From Cavia porcellus (taxonomy: Eukaryota > Chordata > Mammalia > Rodentia > Caviidae): 64,000 nt of DNA. How positions within the stretch are numbered: the first letter of the stretch is position 1; each line of letters begins with the position of its first letter. Shown here piece by piece: positions 12,608-26,000 of the stretch. The DNA lies in contig NW_026947690.1 in NCBI RefSeq assembly GCF_034190915.1, forward strand, positions 186,001-250,000, given 5' to 3'. The position numbers were made by a program, and so were the translations under genes. Under the pieces are notes generated by a model, which searched no databases, was not told the DNA's origin, and worked only from the letters and a program-made list of their open reading frames with translations.

Positions 12608-15600
12608 GATGTTTTTCAGAAACCTATCGTACATTGCCACTGCATATTCCCTGACCTCCCCATTCTGACCACCCCGCGGGGCTTTTCTCCATCCTACATT
12701 GCCACTCACTGCCTATCCTAATTCAGACCCTCCGATTCACAGCACCCCGTGATGTTTTTCTCACTCCTACTAGTGACTGTAATGTAACACACACCCATAC
12801 AATGCGCACCACCCCGCGATGTTTTTCTCACTCCTACTAGTGAATGTAATGTAACACACACCCATACAATGTGCACCACCCTGTGATGTTTTTCAGAAAC
12901 CTATCCTGCATTGCCACTGCATGTTCCCTGTCCTCCCGATGCTGACCACACCGCGGTGCTTTTCTCCATCCTACATTGCCACTCACTGCCTATCCTAATG
13001 CAGACACTCCGATTCACACAACGCCTTGATGTTTTTCTCACTCGCACTAGTGAATGGAATGTAACACACATCCATACAATGCGCACCACCCCGCGATATT
13101 TTTCAGAAACCTATCCTACATTGCCAATGCATGTTCCCTGACCTCCCCATGCAGACCACCCCGCGGTGCTTTTCTCCATCCTACATTGCCACTCACTGCT
13201 TATCCTAATTCAGACCCTCCGATTCACACATCCCCGTTATGTTTTTCTCACTGCTACTAGTGAATGTAATGTAACACACACCCATACAATGTGCACCACC
13301 CCGCGATATTTTTCTCACACCTACTAGTGAATGTAATGTAACACACCCCCATACAATGCGCACCACCCCGCGATGTTTTTCAGAAACCCATACTACATTG
13401 CCACTGCATGTTCCCTGACCTCCCCATGCTGACCACCCCGCGGTGCTTTTCTGCATCCTACATTGCCACTCACTGCCTATCCTCATTCAGACCCTCTGAT
13501 TCACACCACCCCGTGATGTTTTTCTCACTCCTACTAGTGAATGTAATGTAACACACACCCATACAATGCGCACCACCCCGTGATGTTTTTCTCACTCCTA
13601 CTAGGGAATGAAATGTAACACACACCCATACAATGCGCACCACCCCGTGATGTTTTTCTCACTCCTACTAGTGAATGTAATGTAACACACACCCATACAA
13701 TGCGCAACACCCCGTGATGTTTTTCTCACTCCTACTAGTGAATGTAATGTAACACACACGCATACAATGCCCACCACACCGCGATGTTCTTCAGAAACCT
13801 ATCCTACTTTGCCACTGCATGTTCCTGGACCTTCCCATGCTGAACACCCCGCGATGCTTTTCTCCATCCTACTTTGCCACTCACTGTGTATCCTAATTCA
13901 GACCCTCCGATTCACACCACCCCGTGATGTTTTTCTCACTCCTACTAGTGAATGTAATGAAACACACACCCATACAATGCGCACCACCCTGCGATGTTTT
14001 TCTTACGCCTAGTAGTGACTGTAATGTAACACACACCCATACAATGCGAACCACCCCGCGATGTTTTGCTCACTCCTACTAGTGAATGTAATGTGACACA
14101 CACCCATACAATGTACACCACTCCGTGATGTTTTTCAGAAACCTATCCTGCTTTGCCACTGCATGTTCCCTGACCTCCCCATGCTGACCACCCCGTGGTG
14201 CTTTTCTCCATCCTACATTTCCCCTCACTGCCTATCCTAATGGAGACCCTCCGATTCACACCACCCCTTGATGTTTTTCTCACTCCCACTAGTGAATGTA
14301 ATGTAACACACATCCATACAATGCGCACCACCCCGTGATATTTTTCAGAATCCTATCCTATATTGCCACTGCATGTTCCTTGTGCTCCCATGCAGACCAC
14401 CTCGCGGTGCTTTCCTCCATCCTACATTGCCACTCACTCCCTATCCTAATTCAGACCCTCCGATTCACACCACCCCGTGATGTTTTTCTCACTCCTACTA
14501 GTGAATGTTATGTAACACAGACCCATACAATGCGCACCACCCGTGATGTTTTTCTCACTCCTACTATTGAATGTAATGTAACACACACCCATACAAGGCG
14601 CACCACCCCGTGATGTTTTTCTCACTCCTACTATTGAATGTAATGTAACACACACCCATACAATGCGCACCACACAGCGATGTTTTTCTCACACCTACTA
14701 GTGAATGTAATGTAACACACACCCATACAATGCGCACCACACCGCGATGTACTTCAGAAACCTATCCTACTTTGCCACTGCATGTTCCTGGACCTCCCCA
14801 TGCTGAACACCCCGCAATGCTTTTCTCCATCCTACTTTGCCACTCACTGCGTATCCTAATTAAGACCCTCCGATTCACACCACCCCGTGATGTTTTTCTC
14901 ACTCCTACTATTGAATGTAATGTAACACACACCCATACAATGCGCACCACCCCGTGATGTTTTTCTCACTCCTACTAGTGAATGTCATGTAACACACACC
15001 CATACAATGCGCACCACACCGTGATGTTTTTCGCACTCCTACTAGTAAACGTAATGTATCACACACCCTTACAATGCGCACCAACCCGCCATGTTTTTCT
15101 CACTCCTACTAGTGAATGTAATGTAACACACACCCATACAATGCGCACCACCCCGCGATGTTTTTCAGAAACCTATGCTACATTGCCACTGCATGTTCCC
15201 TGACCTCCCCAAGCTGACCAGCCCATGGTGCTTTTCTCCATCCTACTTTGCCACGCACTGCCTATCCTAATTCAGACCCTCCGATTCACACATCCCCGTG
15301 ATGTTTTTCTCACTCCTACTAGTGAATGTAATGTAACACACACCCATACAATGCGCACCACCCCGCGATGTTTTTCAGAAACCTATCCTACATTGCCACT
15401 GCATGTTCCCTGACCTCCCCATGCTGACCACCCCGCGGTGCTTTTCTCCATCCTACATTGCCACTCACTGCCTATCCTAATTCAGACCCTCCGATTCACA
15501 CCACCCCGTGATGTTTTTCTCACTCCTACTAGTGAATGTAATGTAACACACACCCATACAATGCGCACCACCCCGCGATGTTTTTCTCTCTCCTACTAGT

Positions 15601-17104
15601 GAATGTAATGTAACACACACCCATACAATGCGCACCACCCCGTGATGTTTTTCAGAAACCTATCCTACATTGCCACTGCATGATCCCTGACCTCCCCATG
15701 ATGACCACACCGCGGTGCTTTTCTCTATCCTACATTGCCACTCACTGCCTATCCTAATAAAGAGCATCCAATTCACATCACCCCGTGATGTTTTTCTCAC
15801 TCCTACTAGTGAATGTAATGTAACACACACCCATACAATGCGCACTACCCCGCGATGTTTTAAAGAAACCTATCCTACATTGGCACTGCATGTTCCCTTA
15901 CCTCCCCATGCTGACCACACCGCGGTGCTTTTCTCCAACCTACATTGCCACTCACTGCCTATCCTAATTCAGACCCTGCGATTGACACCACACCGTGATG
16001 GTTTTCTCACTCCTACTAGTGAATGTAATGTAACACACACCCATACAATGCGCACCACCACGCGATGTTTTTCAGAAACCTATCCTACATTGCCAATGCA
16101 TGTTCCCTGCCCTCCCCATGCTGACAACCCCGCGGTGCTTTTCTCCTTCCTACATTGCCACTCACTGCCTATCCTAATTCAGACCCTCCGATTCACACCA
16201 CCACGTGATGTTTTTCTCACTCCTACTAGTGAATGTAATGTAACACACACCCATACAATGCGCACCACACCGTGATGTTTTTCTCACTCCTACTAGTGAA
16301 TGTAATGTAACACACAACCATACAATGCACACCACCCCGTGATTTTTTTCTCACTCCTACTAGTGAATGCAATGTAACCCACACCCATACAATGTGCACC
16401 ACCCCGCGATCTTTTTCAGAAACCTATCCTACATTGCCACAGCATGTTCCCTGACTTCCCCATGCTGACCACCCCACGGTGCTTTTCTCCATCCTACATT
16501 GCCACTCACTGCCTATCCTAATTCAGACCATGCAATTCATACCACCCCGTGATGTTTTTCTCACTCCTACTAGTGAATGTAATGTAACACACACACATAC
16601 AATGCGCACCACCCTGCGATGTTTTTCAGAAACCTATCCTACATTGGGACTGCATGTTCCCTGACCTCCCCATGCTGACCACCCCACAGTGCTTTTATCC
16701 ATCCTACATTGCCACTCACTGCCTATCCTAATTCAGACCCTCCGATTCACACCACCCCGTGATGTTTTTCTCACTCCTACTAGTGAATGTAATGTAACAC
16801 AAACCCATACAATGCACACCACTCCGCGATATTTTTCTCACTCCTACTAGTGAATGTAATGTTACACACACCCATACAATGCGCACCACCCCGCGATATT
16901 TTTCAGAAACTTATCCTACATTGCCACTGCATGTTCCCTGACCTCCCCATGCTGACCACCCCGCGGTTCTTTTCTCCATCCAACATTGCCACTCACTGCC
17001 TGTCCTAATTCAGACCCTCTGATTTACACCACCGCGTGATGTTTTTCTCACTCCTACTAGTGAATGTAATGTAACACACACCCATACAATGCGCACCACC
17101 CCGC
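12608..17104 (+). repeat. Second copy of the 29-4867 higher-order block
   Basis: B starts are 12608, 12885, 13095, 13372, 13783, 14127, 14337, 14746, 15157, 15367, 15644, 15854, 16064, 16408, 16618 and 16895. The code is 2,1,2,4,3,1,4,4,1,2,1,1,3,1,2,1. The offset to the first copy is 12,579 at the left edge and becomes 12,580, 12,513, 12,446 and finally 12,237 as single bases, two A units and one B + A pair are lost. A stretch at 15715-16275 happens to be open for 186 codons because the TGA in two successive B1 units is changed; this is a by-product of the repeat period. Confidence 0.93.
16895..17037 (+). repeat. Hybrid B unit formed by unequal exchange
   Basis: The head of this B (gatatttttcag) matches the B at 4449, while its continuation (aaacttatcc and gcggttcttttctcc) matches the B at 4658. 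One B + A pair (210 bp) is correspondingly missing compared with copy 1. The exchange point lies within the first ~20 bases of B1. This is direct evidence of a B-with-B crossover or equivalent deletion. Confidence 0.85.
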
Positions 17105-18892
17105 GATGTTTTTCAGAAACCTATCCTACATTGCCACTGCATGTTCCTTGCCCTCCCCATGCTGACCACCCCGCGGTGCTTTTCTCCATCTCACATTGCC
17201 ACTCACTGCCTATCCTAATTCTGACCCTCCGACTCACACCACCCTGTGATGTTTTTCTCACTCCTACTACTGAATGTAATGTAACACACACCCATACAAT
17301 GCACAAAATTCCGGGATGTTTTTTTTCACTCCTACTAGTGAATGTAATGTAACACACACCCATATAATGCGCACCACTCCGTGATGTTTTTCTCACTCCT
17401 ACTAGTGAATGTAATGTAACACACACCAATATAATGCGCACCACTCCGTGATGTTTTTCTCACTCCTACTAGTGAATGTAATGTAACACACACCCATTCT
17501 ATGCGCACCATTCCGTGATGTTTTTCTCACTCCTACTAGTGAATGTAATGTAACCCACACCCATACAATGCGCACCACCCCGCGATGTTTTTCAGAAACC
17601 TATCCTACATTGTCACTGCATGTTCCCTGACCTCCCCATGATGACCACCCCGCGGTGCTTTTCTCCATCCTACATTGCCACTCACTGCCTATCCTAATTC
17701 AACCCCTCCAATTCACACCACTCCGTGATGTTTTTCTCACTCCTACTAGTGAATGTAATGTAACACACACCCATTCTATGCGCACCATTCCGTGATGTTT
17801 TTCTCACTCCTACTAGTGAATGTAATGTAACCCACACCCATACAATGCGCACCCCACCGCGATGTTTTTTAGAAACCTATCCTACATTGCCACTGCATGT
17901 TCCTTGCGTTCCCCATGCTGACCATCGCGCGGTGCTTTTCTCCATCCTACATTGCCACTCACTCCCTATCCTAATTGAGACCCTCCGATGCACACCACCC
18001 CGTGATGTTTTTCTCACTCCTACTAGTGAATGTAATGTAACACACACCCATGCAATGCGCACCACCCCGTGATGCTTTTCTCACTCCTACTATTGAATGT
18101 AATGTAACACACACCCATACAATGCGCACCACCCTGCGATGTTTTTCAGAAACCTATCGTACATTGCCACTGCATGTTCCCTGACCTCCCAATGCTGACC
18201 ACCCCGCGGGGCTTTTCTCCATCCTACATTGCCACTCACTGCCTATCCTAATTCAGACCCTCCGATTCACACCACCCCGTGATGTTTTTCTCACTCCTAC
18301 AAGTGAATGTAATGTAACACACACCCATTCAATGCGCACCACCCCGCGATGTTTTTCTCACTCCTTCTAGTGACTGTAATGTAACACACACCCATACAAT
18401 GCGCACCACCCCGTGATGTTTTTCTCACTCCTACAAGTGAATGTAATGTAACACTCACCCATTCAATGCGCACCACCCCGGAATGTTTTTCTCACTCCTT
18501 CTAGTGACTGTAATGTAACACACACCCATACAATGCGCACCACACCGTGATGTTTTTCTCACTCCTACTGGTGAGTGTAATGTAACACACACCCATACAA
18601 TGTGCACCACCCCGCGTTGTTTTTCAGAAACCTATCCTGCATTGCCACTGCATGTTCTCTGACCTCCACGTTCTGACCACCCCGCGGTGCTTTTCTCCAT
18701 CCTACATTGCCACTCACTGCCTATCCTAATGTAGACCCTCCGATTCACACCACCCCGTGATGTTTTTCTCACTCCTACTAGTGAATGTAATGTAACACAC
18801 ACCCATACAATGCGCACCACCCCGCGATGTTTTTCTCTCTCCTACTAGTGAATGTAATGTAACACACACCCATACAATGCGAACCACCCCGT
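17105..18892 (+). repeat. Array block (code 5,2,2,5,2)
   Basis: B starts are 17105, 17584, 17861, 18138 and 18616. The block contains the T-rich A variant (eight T) at 17315, and B units with gttttttagaaacc at 17861 and gttgtttttcag at 18616. It is paralogous to 20706-22082 at offsets of 3,601 and then 3,534, the difference being one A unit after the second B. Confidence 0.9.
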
Positions 18893-20705
18893 GATGTTTT
18901 TCAGAAACCTATCATAAATTGCCACTGCATGTTCCCTGACCTCCCCATGCTGACCACCCCACGGTGCTTTTCTCTATCCTACATTGCCACTCACTGCCTA
19001 TCCTAATAAAGAGCATCCAATTCACATCACCCCGTGATGTTTTTCTCACTCCTACTAGTGAATGTAATGTAACACACACCCATAAAATGCGCACTACCCC
19101 GCGATGTTTTAAAGAAACCTATCCTACATTGGCACTGCATGTTCCCTGACCTCCCCAGGCTGACCACCCCGCGGTGCTTTTCTCCAACCTACATTGCCAC
19201 TCACTGCCTATCCTAATTCAGACCCTCCGATTGACACCACACCGTGATGGTTTTCTCACTCCTACTAGTGAATGTAATGTAACACACACCCATACAATGC
19301 GCACCACCACGCGATGTTTTTCAGAAACCTAGCCTACATTGCCACTGCATGTTCTCTGACCTACCCATTCTGACCACCCCGCAGTGCTTTTCTCCATCCT
19401 ACATTGCCACTCACTGCCTATCCTATTTCAGACCCTCCGATTCACACCACACCGTGATGTTTTTCTCACTCCTACAAGTGAAAGTAATGTAACACACACC
19501 CATACAATGCGCACCACCCCGCGATGTTTTTCAGAAACCTATCCTACATTGCCAATGCATGTTCCCTGCCCTCCCCATGCTGACAACCCCGCGGTGCTTT
19601 TCTCCTTCCTACATTGCCACTCACTTCCTATCCTAATTCAGACCCTCCGATTCACACCACCCCGTGATGTTTTTCTCACTCCTACTAGTGAATGTATTGT
19701 AACACACACCCATACAATGCGCACCACACCGTGATGTTTTTCTCATTCCTACTAGTGAATGTAATGTAACACACAAACATACAATGCACACCACCCCGTG
19801 ACTTTTTTCTCACTCCTACTAGTGAATGCAATGTAACACACACCCATACAATGTGCACCACCCCGCGATCTTTTTCAGAAACCTATCCTACATTGCCACA
19901 GCATGTTCCCTGACTTCCCCATGCTGACCACTCCGCGGTGCTTTTCTCCATCCTACATTGCCACTCACTGCCTATCCTAATTCAGACCATGCAATTCATA
20001 CCACCCCGTGATGTTTTTCTCACTCCTACTAGTGAATGTAATGTAACACACACACATGCAATGCGCACCACCCTGCGATGTTTTTCAGAAACCTATCCTA
20101 CATTGCGACTGCATGTTCCCTGACAACCCCATGCTGACCACCCCACAGTGCTTTTCTCCATCCTACATTGCCACTCACTGCCTATCCTAATTCAGACCAT
20201 CCGATTCACACCACTCCGCGATATTTTTCTCACTCCTACTAGTGAATGTAATGTAACACACACCCATACAATGCGCACCACCCCGCGATGTTTTTCAGAA
20301 ACCTATCCTACATTGCCACTGCATGTTCCCTGACCTCCCCATGCTGACCACCCTGCAGTGCTTTTTCCATCCTACATTGCCACGCACTGCCTATCCTAAT
20401 TCAGACCCACCGATTCACACAACCCCGTGATGTTTTTCTCACTCCTACTAGTGAATGTAATGTAACACACACCCATATAATGCGCACCACCCCGCGATGT
20501 TTTTCAGAAACTTATCCTACATTGCCACTGCATGTTCCCTGACCTCCCCATGCTGACCACCCCGCGGTTCTTTTCTCCATCCTACATTGCCACTCACTGC
20601 CTGTCCTAATTCAGACCCTCTGATTCACACCACCGCGTGATGTTTTTCTCACTCCTACTAGTGAATGTAATGTAACACACACCCATACAATGCGCACCAC
20701 CCCGC
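18893..20705 (+). repeat. Partial higher-order copy (code 1,1,1,3,1,1,1,1)
   Basis: B starts are 18893, 19103, 19313, 19523, 19867, 20077, 20287 and 20496. The block corresponds to 26424-28303 at offset 7,531 over 18893-20077, and to 15644-17104. It has one B + A pair more than the 15.6-kb copy between the gttttaaag B and the cgcgatc B. The B at 20287 is one base short (gctttttcc). Confidence 0.9.
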
Positions 20706-23045
20706 GATGTTTTTCAGAAACCTATCCTACATTGCCACTGCATGTTCCCTGCCCTCCCCATGCTGACCACCCCGCGGTGCTTTTCTCCATCTCACATTGC
20801 CACTCACTGCCTATCCTAATTCTGACCCTCCGACTCACACCACCCTGTGATGTTTTTCTCACTCCTACTACTGAATGTAATGTAACACACACCCATACAA
20901 TGCGCACCATTCCGGGATGTTTTTTTTCACTCCTACTAGTGAATGTAATGTAACACACACCCATATAATGCGCACCACTCCGTGATGTTTTTCTCACTCC
21001 TACTAGTGAATGTAATGTAACACACACCCATATAATGCGCACCACTCCGTGATGTTTTTCTCACTCCTACTAGTGAATGTAATGTAACACACACCCATTC
21101 TATGCGCACCATTCCGTGATGTTTTTCTCACTCCTACTAGTGAATGTAATGTAACACACACCCATACAATGCGCACCACCCCGCGATGTTTTTCAGAAAC
21201 CTATCCTACATTGTCACTGCATGTTCCCTGACCTCCACATGCTGACCACCCCGCGGTGCTTTTCTCCATCCTACATTGCCACTCACTGCCTATCCTAATT
21301 CAGCCCCTCCAATTCACACCACCCGGTGATGTTTTTCTCACTCCTACTCTTGAATGTAATGTAACAGACACCCATACAATGCGCACCGCACCGCGATGTT
21401 TTTTAGAAACCTATCCTACATTGCCAATGCATGTTCCTTGCGCTCCCCATGCTGACAACCCCGCAGTGCTTTTCTCCATCCTACATTGCCACTCACTCCC
21501 TATCCTAATTGAGACCCTCCGATGCACACCACCCCGTGATGTTTTTCTCACTCCTACTAGTGAATGTAATGTAACACACACCCAAACAATGCGCACCACC
21601 CCGTGATGCTTTTCTCACTCCTACTATTGAATGTAATGTAACACACACCCATACAATGCGCACAACCCTGCGATGTTTTTCAGAAACCTATCGTACATTG
21701 CCACTGCATGTTCCCTGACCTCCCAATGCTGACCACCCCGCGGGGCTTTTCTCCATCCTACATTGCCACTCACTGCCTATCCTAATGCAGACCCTCCGAT
21801 TCACACCACCCCTTGATGTTTTTCTCACTCCCACTAGTGAATGTAATGTAAAACACATCCATACAATCCGCACCACACCGCGATGTTTTTCTCACTCCTA
21901 CTAGTGAATGTAATGTAACACACACCCATAGAATGCGAACCACCACGTGATGTTTTTGTCACTCCTACTAGTGAATGTAATGTAACACACACCCATACAA
22001 TGCGCACCACCCCGTGATGTTTTTCTCACTCCTACTAGTGAATGTAATGTAACACACACCCATACAATGCGCACCACCCCGCGATGTTTTTCAGAAACCT
22101 ATCCTACATTGCCACTGCATTTTCCCTGACCACCCCATCTGGACCACCCCGCGGTGCTTTTCTCCATCCTACATTGCCACTCACTGCCTATCCTAATTCA
22201 GATCCGCCGATTCATACATCCTCGTGATGTTTTTCTCACTCCTACTAGTGAATGTAATGTAACACACACCCATACAATGCGCACCACCCGTCGATATTTT
22301 TCAGATACCGATCCTACATTGCCACTGCATGTTCCCTGACCTCCCCATGCTGACCAGCCAGCGGTGCATTTCTCCATCCTACATTGCCACTCACTGCCTA
22401 TCCTAATTTAGACCCTCTGATTCACACCACCCAGTGATGTTTTTCTCACTCCATCTAGTGAATGTAATGTAACACACACCCATACAATGCGCACCCTCCC
22501 GTGATGTTTATCTCACTAATACTAGTGAATGTAATGTAACACACACCCATACAATGCGCACCACCCCGTGATGTTTTTCTCACTCCTACTAGTGAATGTA
22601 ATGTAACACACACCCATACAATGTGCACCACCCCGTGATGTTTTTCTCACTCCTACGAGTGAATGTAATGTAACACACACCCATATAATGCGCACCACAC
22701 CGCGATGTTTTTCTCACTCCTACTAGTGAATGTAATGTAACACACACCCATACAATGCGCACCACCCCGCGATGTTCTTCAGAAACATTTCCTACTTTGC
22801 CACTGCATGTTCCTGGACATCCCCATGCTGACCACCCCGCGGTGCTTTTCTGCATCCTACATTGCCACTCACTGCGTATCCTAATTCAGACTCTGCGATT
22901 CACACCACCCCGTGATGTTTTTCTCACTCCTACTAGTGAATGTAATGTAACACACACCCAAACAATGCGCACCACTCCGCGATGTTTTTCTCACTCCTAT
23001 TAGTGAATGTAATGTTACACACCCGTACAATGCGCACAGCCCCGC
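20706..23045 (+). repeat. Array block (code 5,1,2,4,1,5,2)
   Basis: B starts are 20706, 21185, 21395, 21672, 22083, 22293 and 22771. The first part is the sister of 17105-18615. The second part shares unusual units with 29191-30210: a B with tcgatatttttcagatacc (22293, 29191) and a B with gatgttcttcagaaac (22771, 29602). The 65-bp A variant at 22981 closes the block. Confidence 0.9.
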
Positions 23046-26000
23046 GATGTTTTCCAGAAACCTATCGTACATTGCCACTGCATGTTCCATGACCTCCCCA
23101 TTCTGACCACCCCGCGGGGCTTTTCTCCATCCTACATTGAGACTCACTGCCTATCCTCATTCAGACCCTCCGATTCACACCACCCCGTGATGTTTTTCTC
23201 ACTCCTACAAGTGAATGTAATATAACACACACCCATACAATGGGCACCACCCCGTGATGTTTTTCTCACTCCTACTGGTGAATGTAATGTAACACACACC
23301 CATACAATGTGCACCACCCCGCTATGTTTTTCAGAAACCTATCCTGCATTGCCACTGCATATTCCCTGACCTCCACGTGCTGACCACCCCGCGGTGCTTT
23401 TCTCCATCCTACATTGCCACTCACTGCCTATCCTAATGCAGACCCTCCGATTCACACCACCGCTTGATGTTTTTCTCACTCCCACTAGTGAATGTAATGT
23501 AAAACACATCCATACAATCCGCACCACACCGCGATGTTTTTCTCACTCCTACTAGTGAATGTAATGTAACACACACCCATACAATGCGCACCACACCGCG
23601 ATGTTTTTCTCACTCCTATTAGTGAAGGTAATGTTACACACCGGTACAATGCGCACCACCCCGCGATGTTTTTCAGAAACCTATCCTACATTGCCACTGC
23701 ATGTTCCCTGACCTCCCCATTATGACCACCCCGCGGTGCTTTTCTCCAACCTACATTGCCACTCACTGCCTATCCTAATTCAGACACTCCGATTCACACA
23801 ACCCCTTGATGTTTTTCTCACTCCCACTAGTGAATGTAATATAACACACATCCATACAATGCGCACCACCCCGCGATATTTTTCAGAAACCTATCCTACA
23901 TTGCCAATGCATGTTCCCTGACCTCCCCATGCTGACCACCCCGCGGTGCTTTTCTCCATCCTACATTGCCACTCACTGCCTATCCTAATTCAGACCCTCC
24001 GATTCACACATCCACGTTATGTTTTTCTCACTGCTACTAGTGAATGTAATGTAACACACACCCATACAATGCGCACCACCCCGCGATGTTTTTCTCACAC
24101 CTACTAGTGAATGTAATGTAACACACCCCCATACAATGTGCACCACCCCGCGATGTTTTTCAGAAACCCATACTACATTGCCACTGCATGTTCCCTGACC
24201 TCCCCATGCTGACCACCCCGCGGTGCTTTTCTCCATCCTACATTGCCACTCACTGCCTATCCTAATTCAGACCCTCCGATTCACACCTCCCCGTGATGTT
24301 TTTCTCACTCCTACTAGTGAATGTAATGTAACACACACCCATACAATGCGCACCACCCCGTGATGTTTTTCTCACTCCTACTAGGGAATGAAATGTAACA
24401 CACACCCATACAATGCGCACCACCCCGTGATGTTTTTCTCACTCCTACTAGTGAATGTAATGTAACACACACCCATACAATGCGCACCACCCCGTGATGT
24501 TTTTCTCACTCCTACTAGTGAATGTAATGTAACACACACGAATACAATGCCCAACACACCGCGATGTTTTTCTCACACCTACTAGTGAATGTAATGTAAC
24601 ACACACGCATACAATGCGCACCACACCGCGATGTTCTTCAGAAACCTATCCTACTTTGCCACTGCATGTTCCTGGACCTTCCCATGCTGAACACCCCGCG
24701 ATGCTTTTCTCCATCCTACTTTGCCACTCACTGTGTATCCTAATTCAGACCCTCCGATTCACACCACCCCGTCATGTTTTTCTCACTCCTACTAGTGAAT
24801 GTAATGAAACACACACCCATACAATGCGCACCACCCTGCGATGTTTTTCTTACGCCTAGTAGTGACTGTAATGTAACACACACCCATACAATGCGCACCA
24901 CCCCGCGATGTTTTGCTCACTCCTACTAGTGAATGTAATGTAACACACACCCATAAAATGTACACCACGCCGCGATGTTTTTCAGAAACCTATCCTGCTT
25001 TGCCACTGCATGTTCCCTGACCTCCCCATGCTGACCACCCCGCGGTGCTTTTCTCCATCCTACATTTCCCCTCACTGCCTATCCTAATGGAGACCCTCCG
25101 ATTCACACCACCCCTTGATGTTTTTCTCACTCCCACTAGTGAATGTAATGTAACACACATCCATACAATGCGCACCACCCCGCGATATTTTTCAGAAACC
25201 TATCCTATATTGCCACTGCATGTTCCTTGCGCTCCCATGCAGACCACCTCGTGGTGCTTTCCTCCATCCTACATTGCCACTCACTCCCTATCCTATTTCA
25301 GACCCTCCGATTCACACCACCCCGTGATGTTTTTCTCACTCCTACTAGTGAGTGTAATGTAACACAGACCCATACAATGCGCACCACCCGTGATGTTTTT
25401 CTCACTCCTACTATTGAATGTAATGTAACACACACCCATACAATGCGCACCACCCCGTGATGTTTTTCTCACTTCTACTATTGAATGTAATGTAACACAC
25501 ACCCATACAATCCGCACCACACAGCGATGTTTTTCTCACACCTACTAGTGAATGTAATGTAACACACACCCATACAATGCGCACCACACCGCGATGTACT
25601 TCAGAAACCTATCCTACTTTGCCACTGCATGTTCCTGGACCTCCCCATGCTGAACACCCCGCAATGCTTTTCTCCATCCTACTTTGCCACTCACTGCGTA
25701 TCCTAATTAAGACCCTCCGATTCACACCACCCCGTGATGGTTTTCTCACTCCTACTAGTGAATGTCATGTAGCACACACCCATACAATGCGCACCACACC
25801 GTGATGTTTTTCGCACTCCTACTAGTAAACGTAATGTATCACACACCCTTACAATGCGCACCACCCCGCCATGTTTTTCTCACTCCTACTAGTGAATGTA
25901 ATGTAACACACACCCATACAATGCGCACCACCCCGCGATGTTTTTCAGAAACCTATGCTACATTGCCACTGCATGTTCCCTGACCTCCCCAAGCTGACCA

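Noticed and set aside
15715..16275. Longest open frame (186 codons), and more than a hundred 60-145-codon open frames on both strands
   Set aside because: They are translations of the repeat. The 210-bp period is divisible by three, so a frame open in one B + A stays open until the TGA in B1 or an extra A shifts the frame. The same peptide recurs across the window with no conserved start context or codon bias, and with in-frame breaks wherever A-run length changes. None is called as a CDS.
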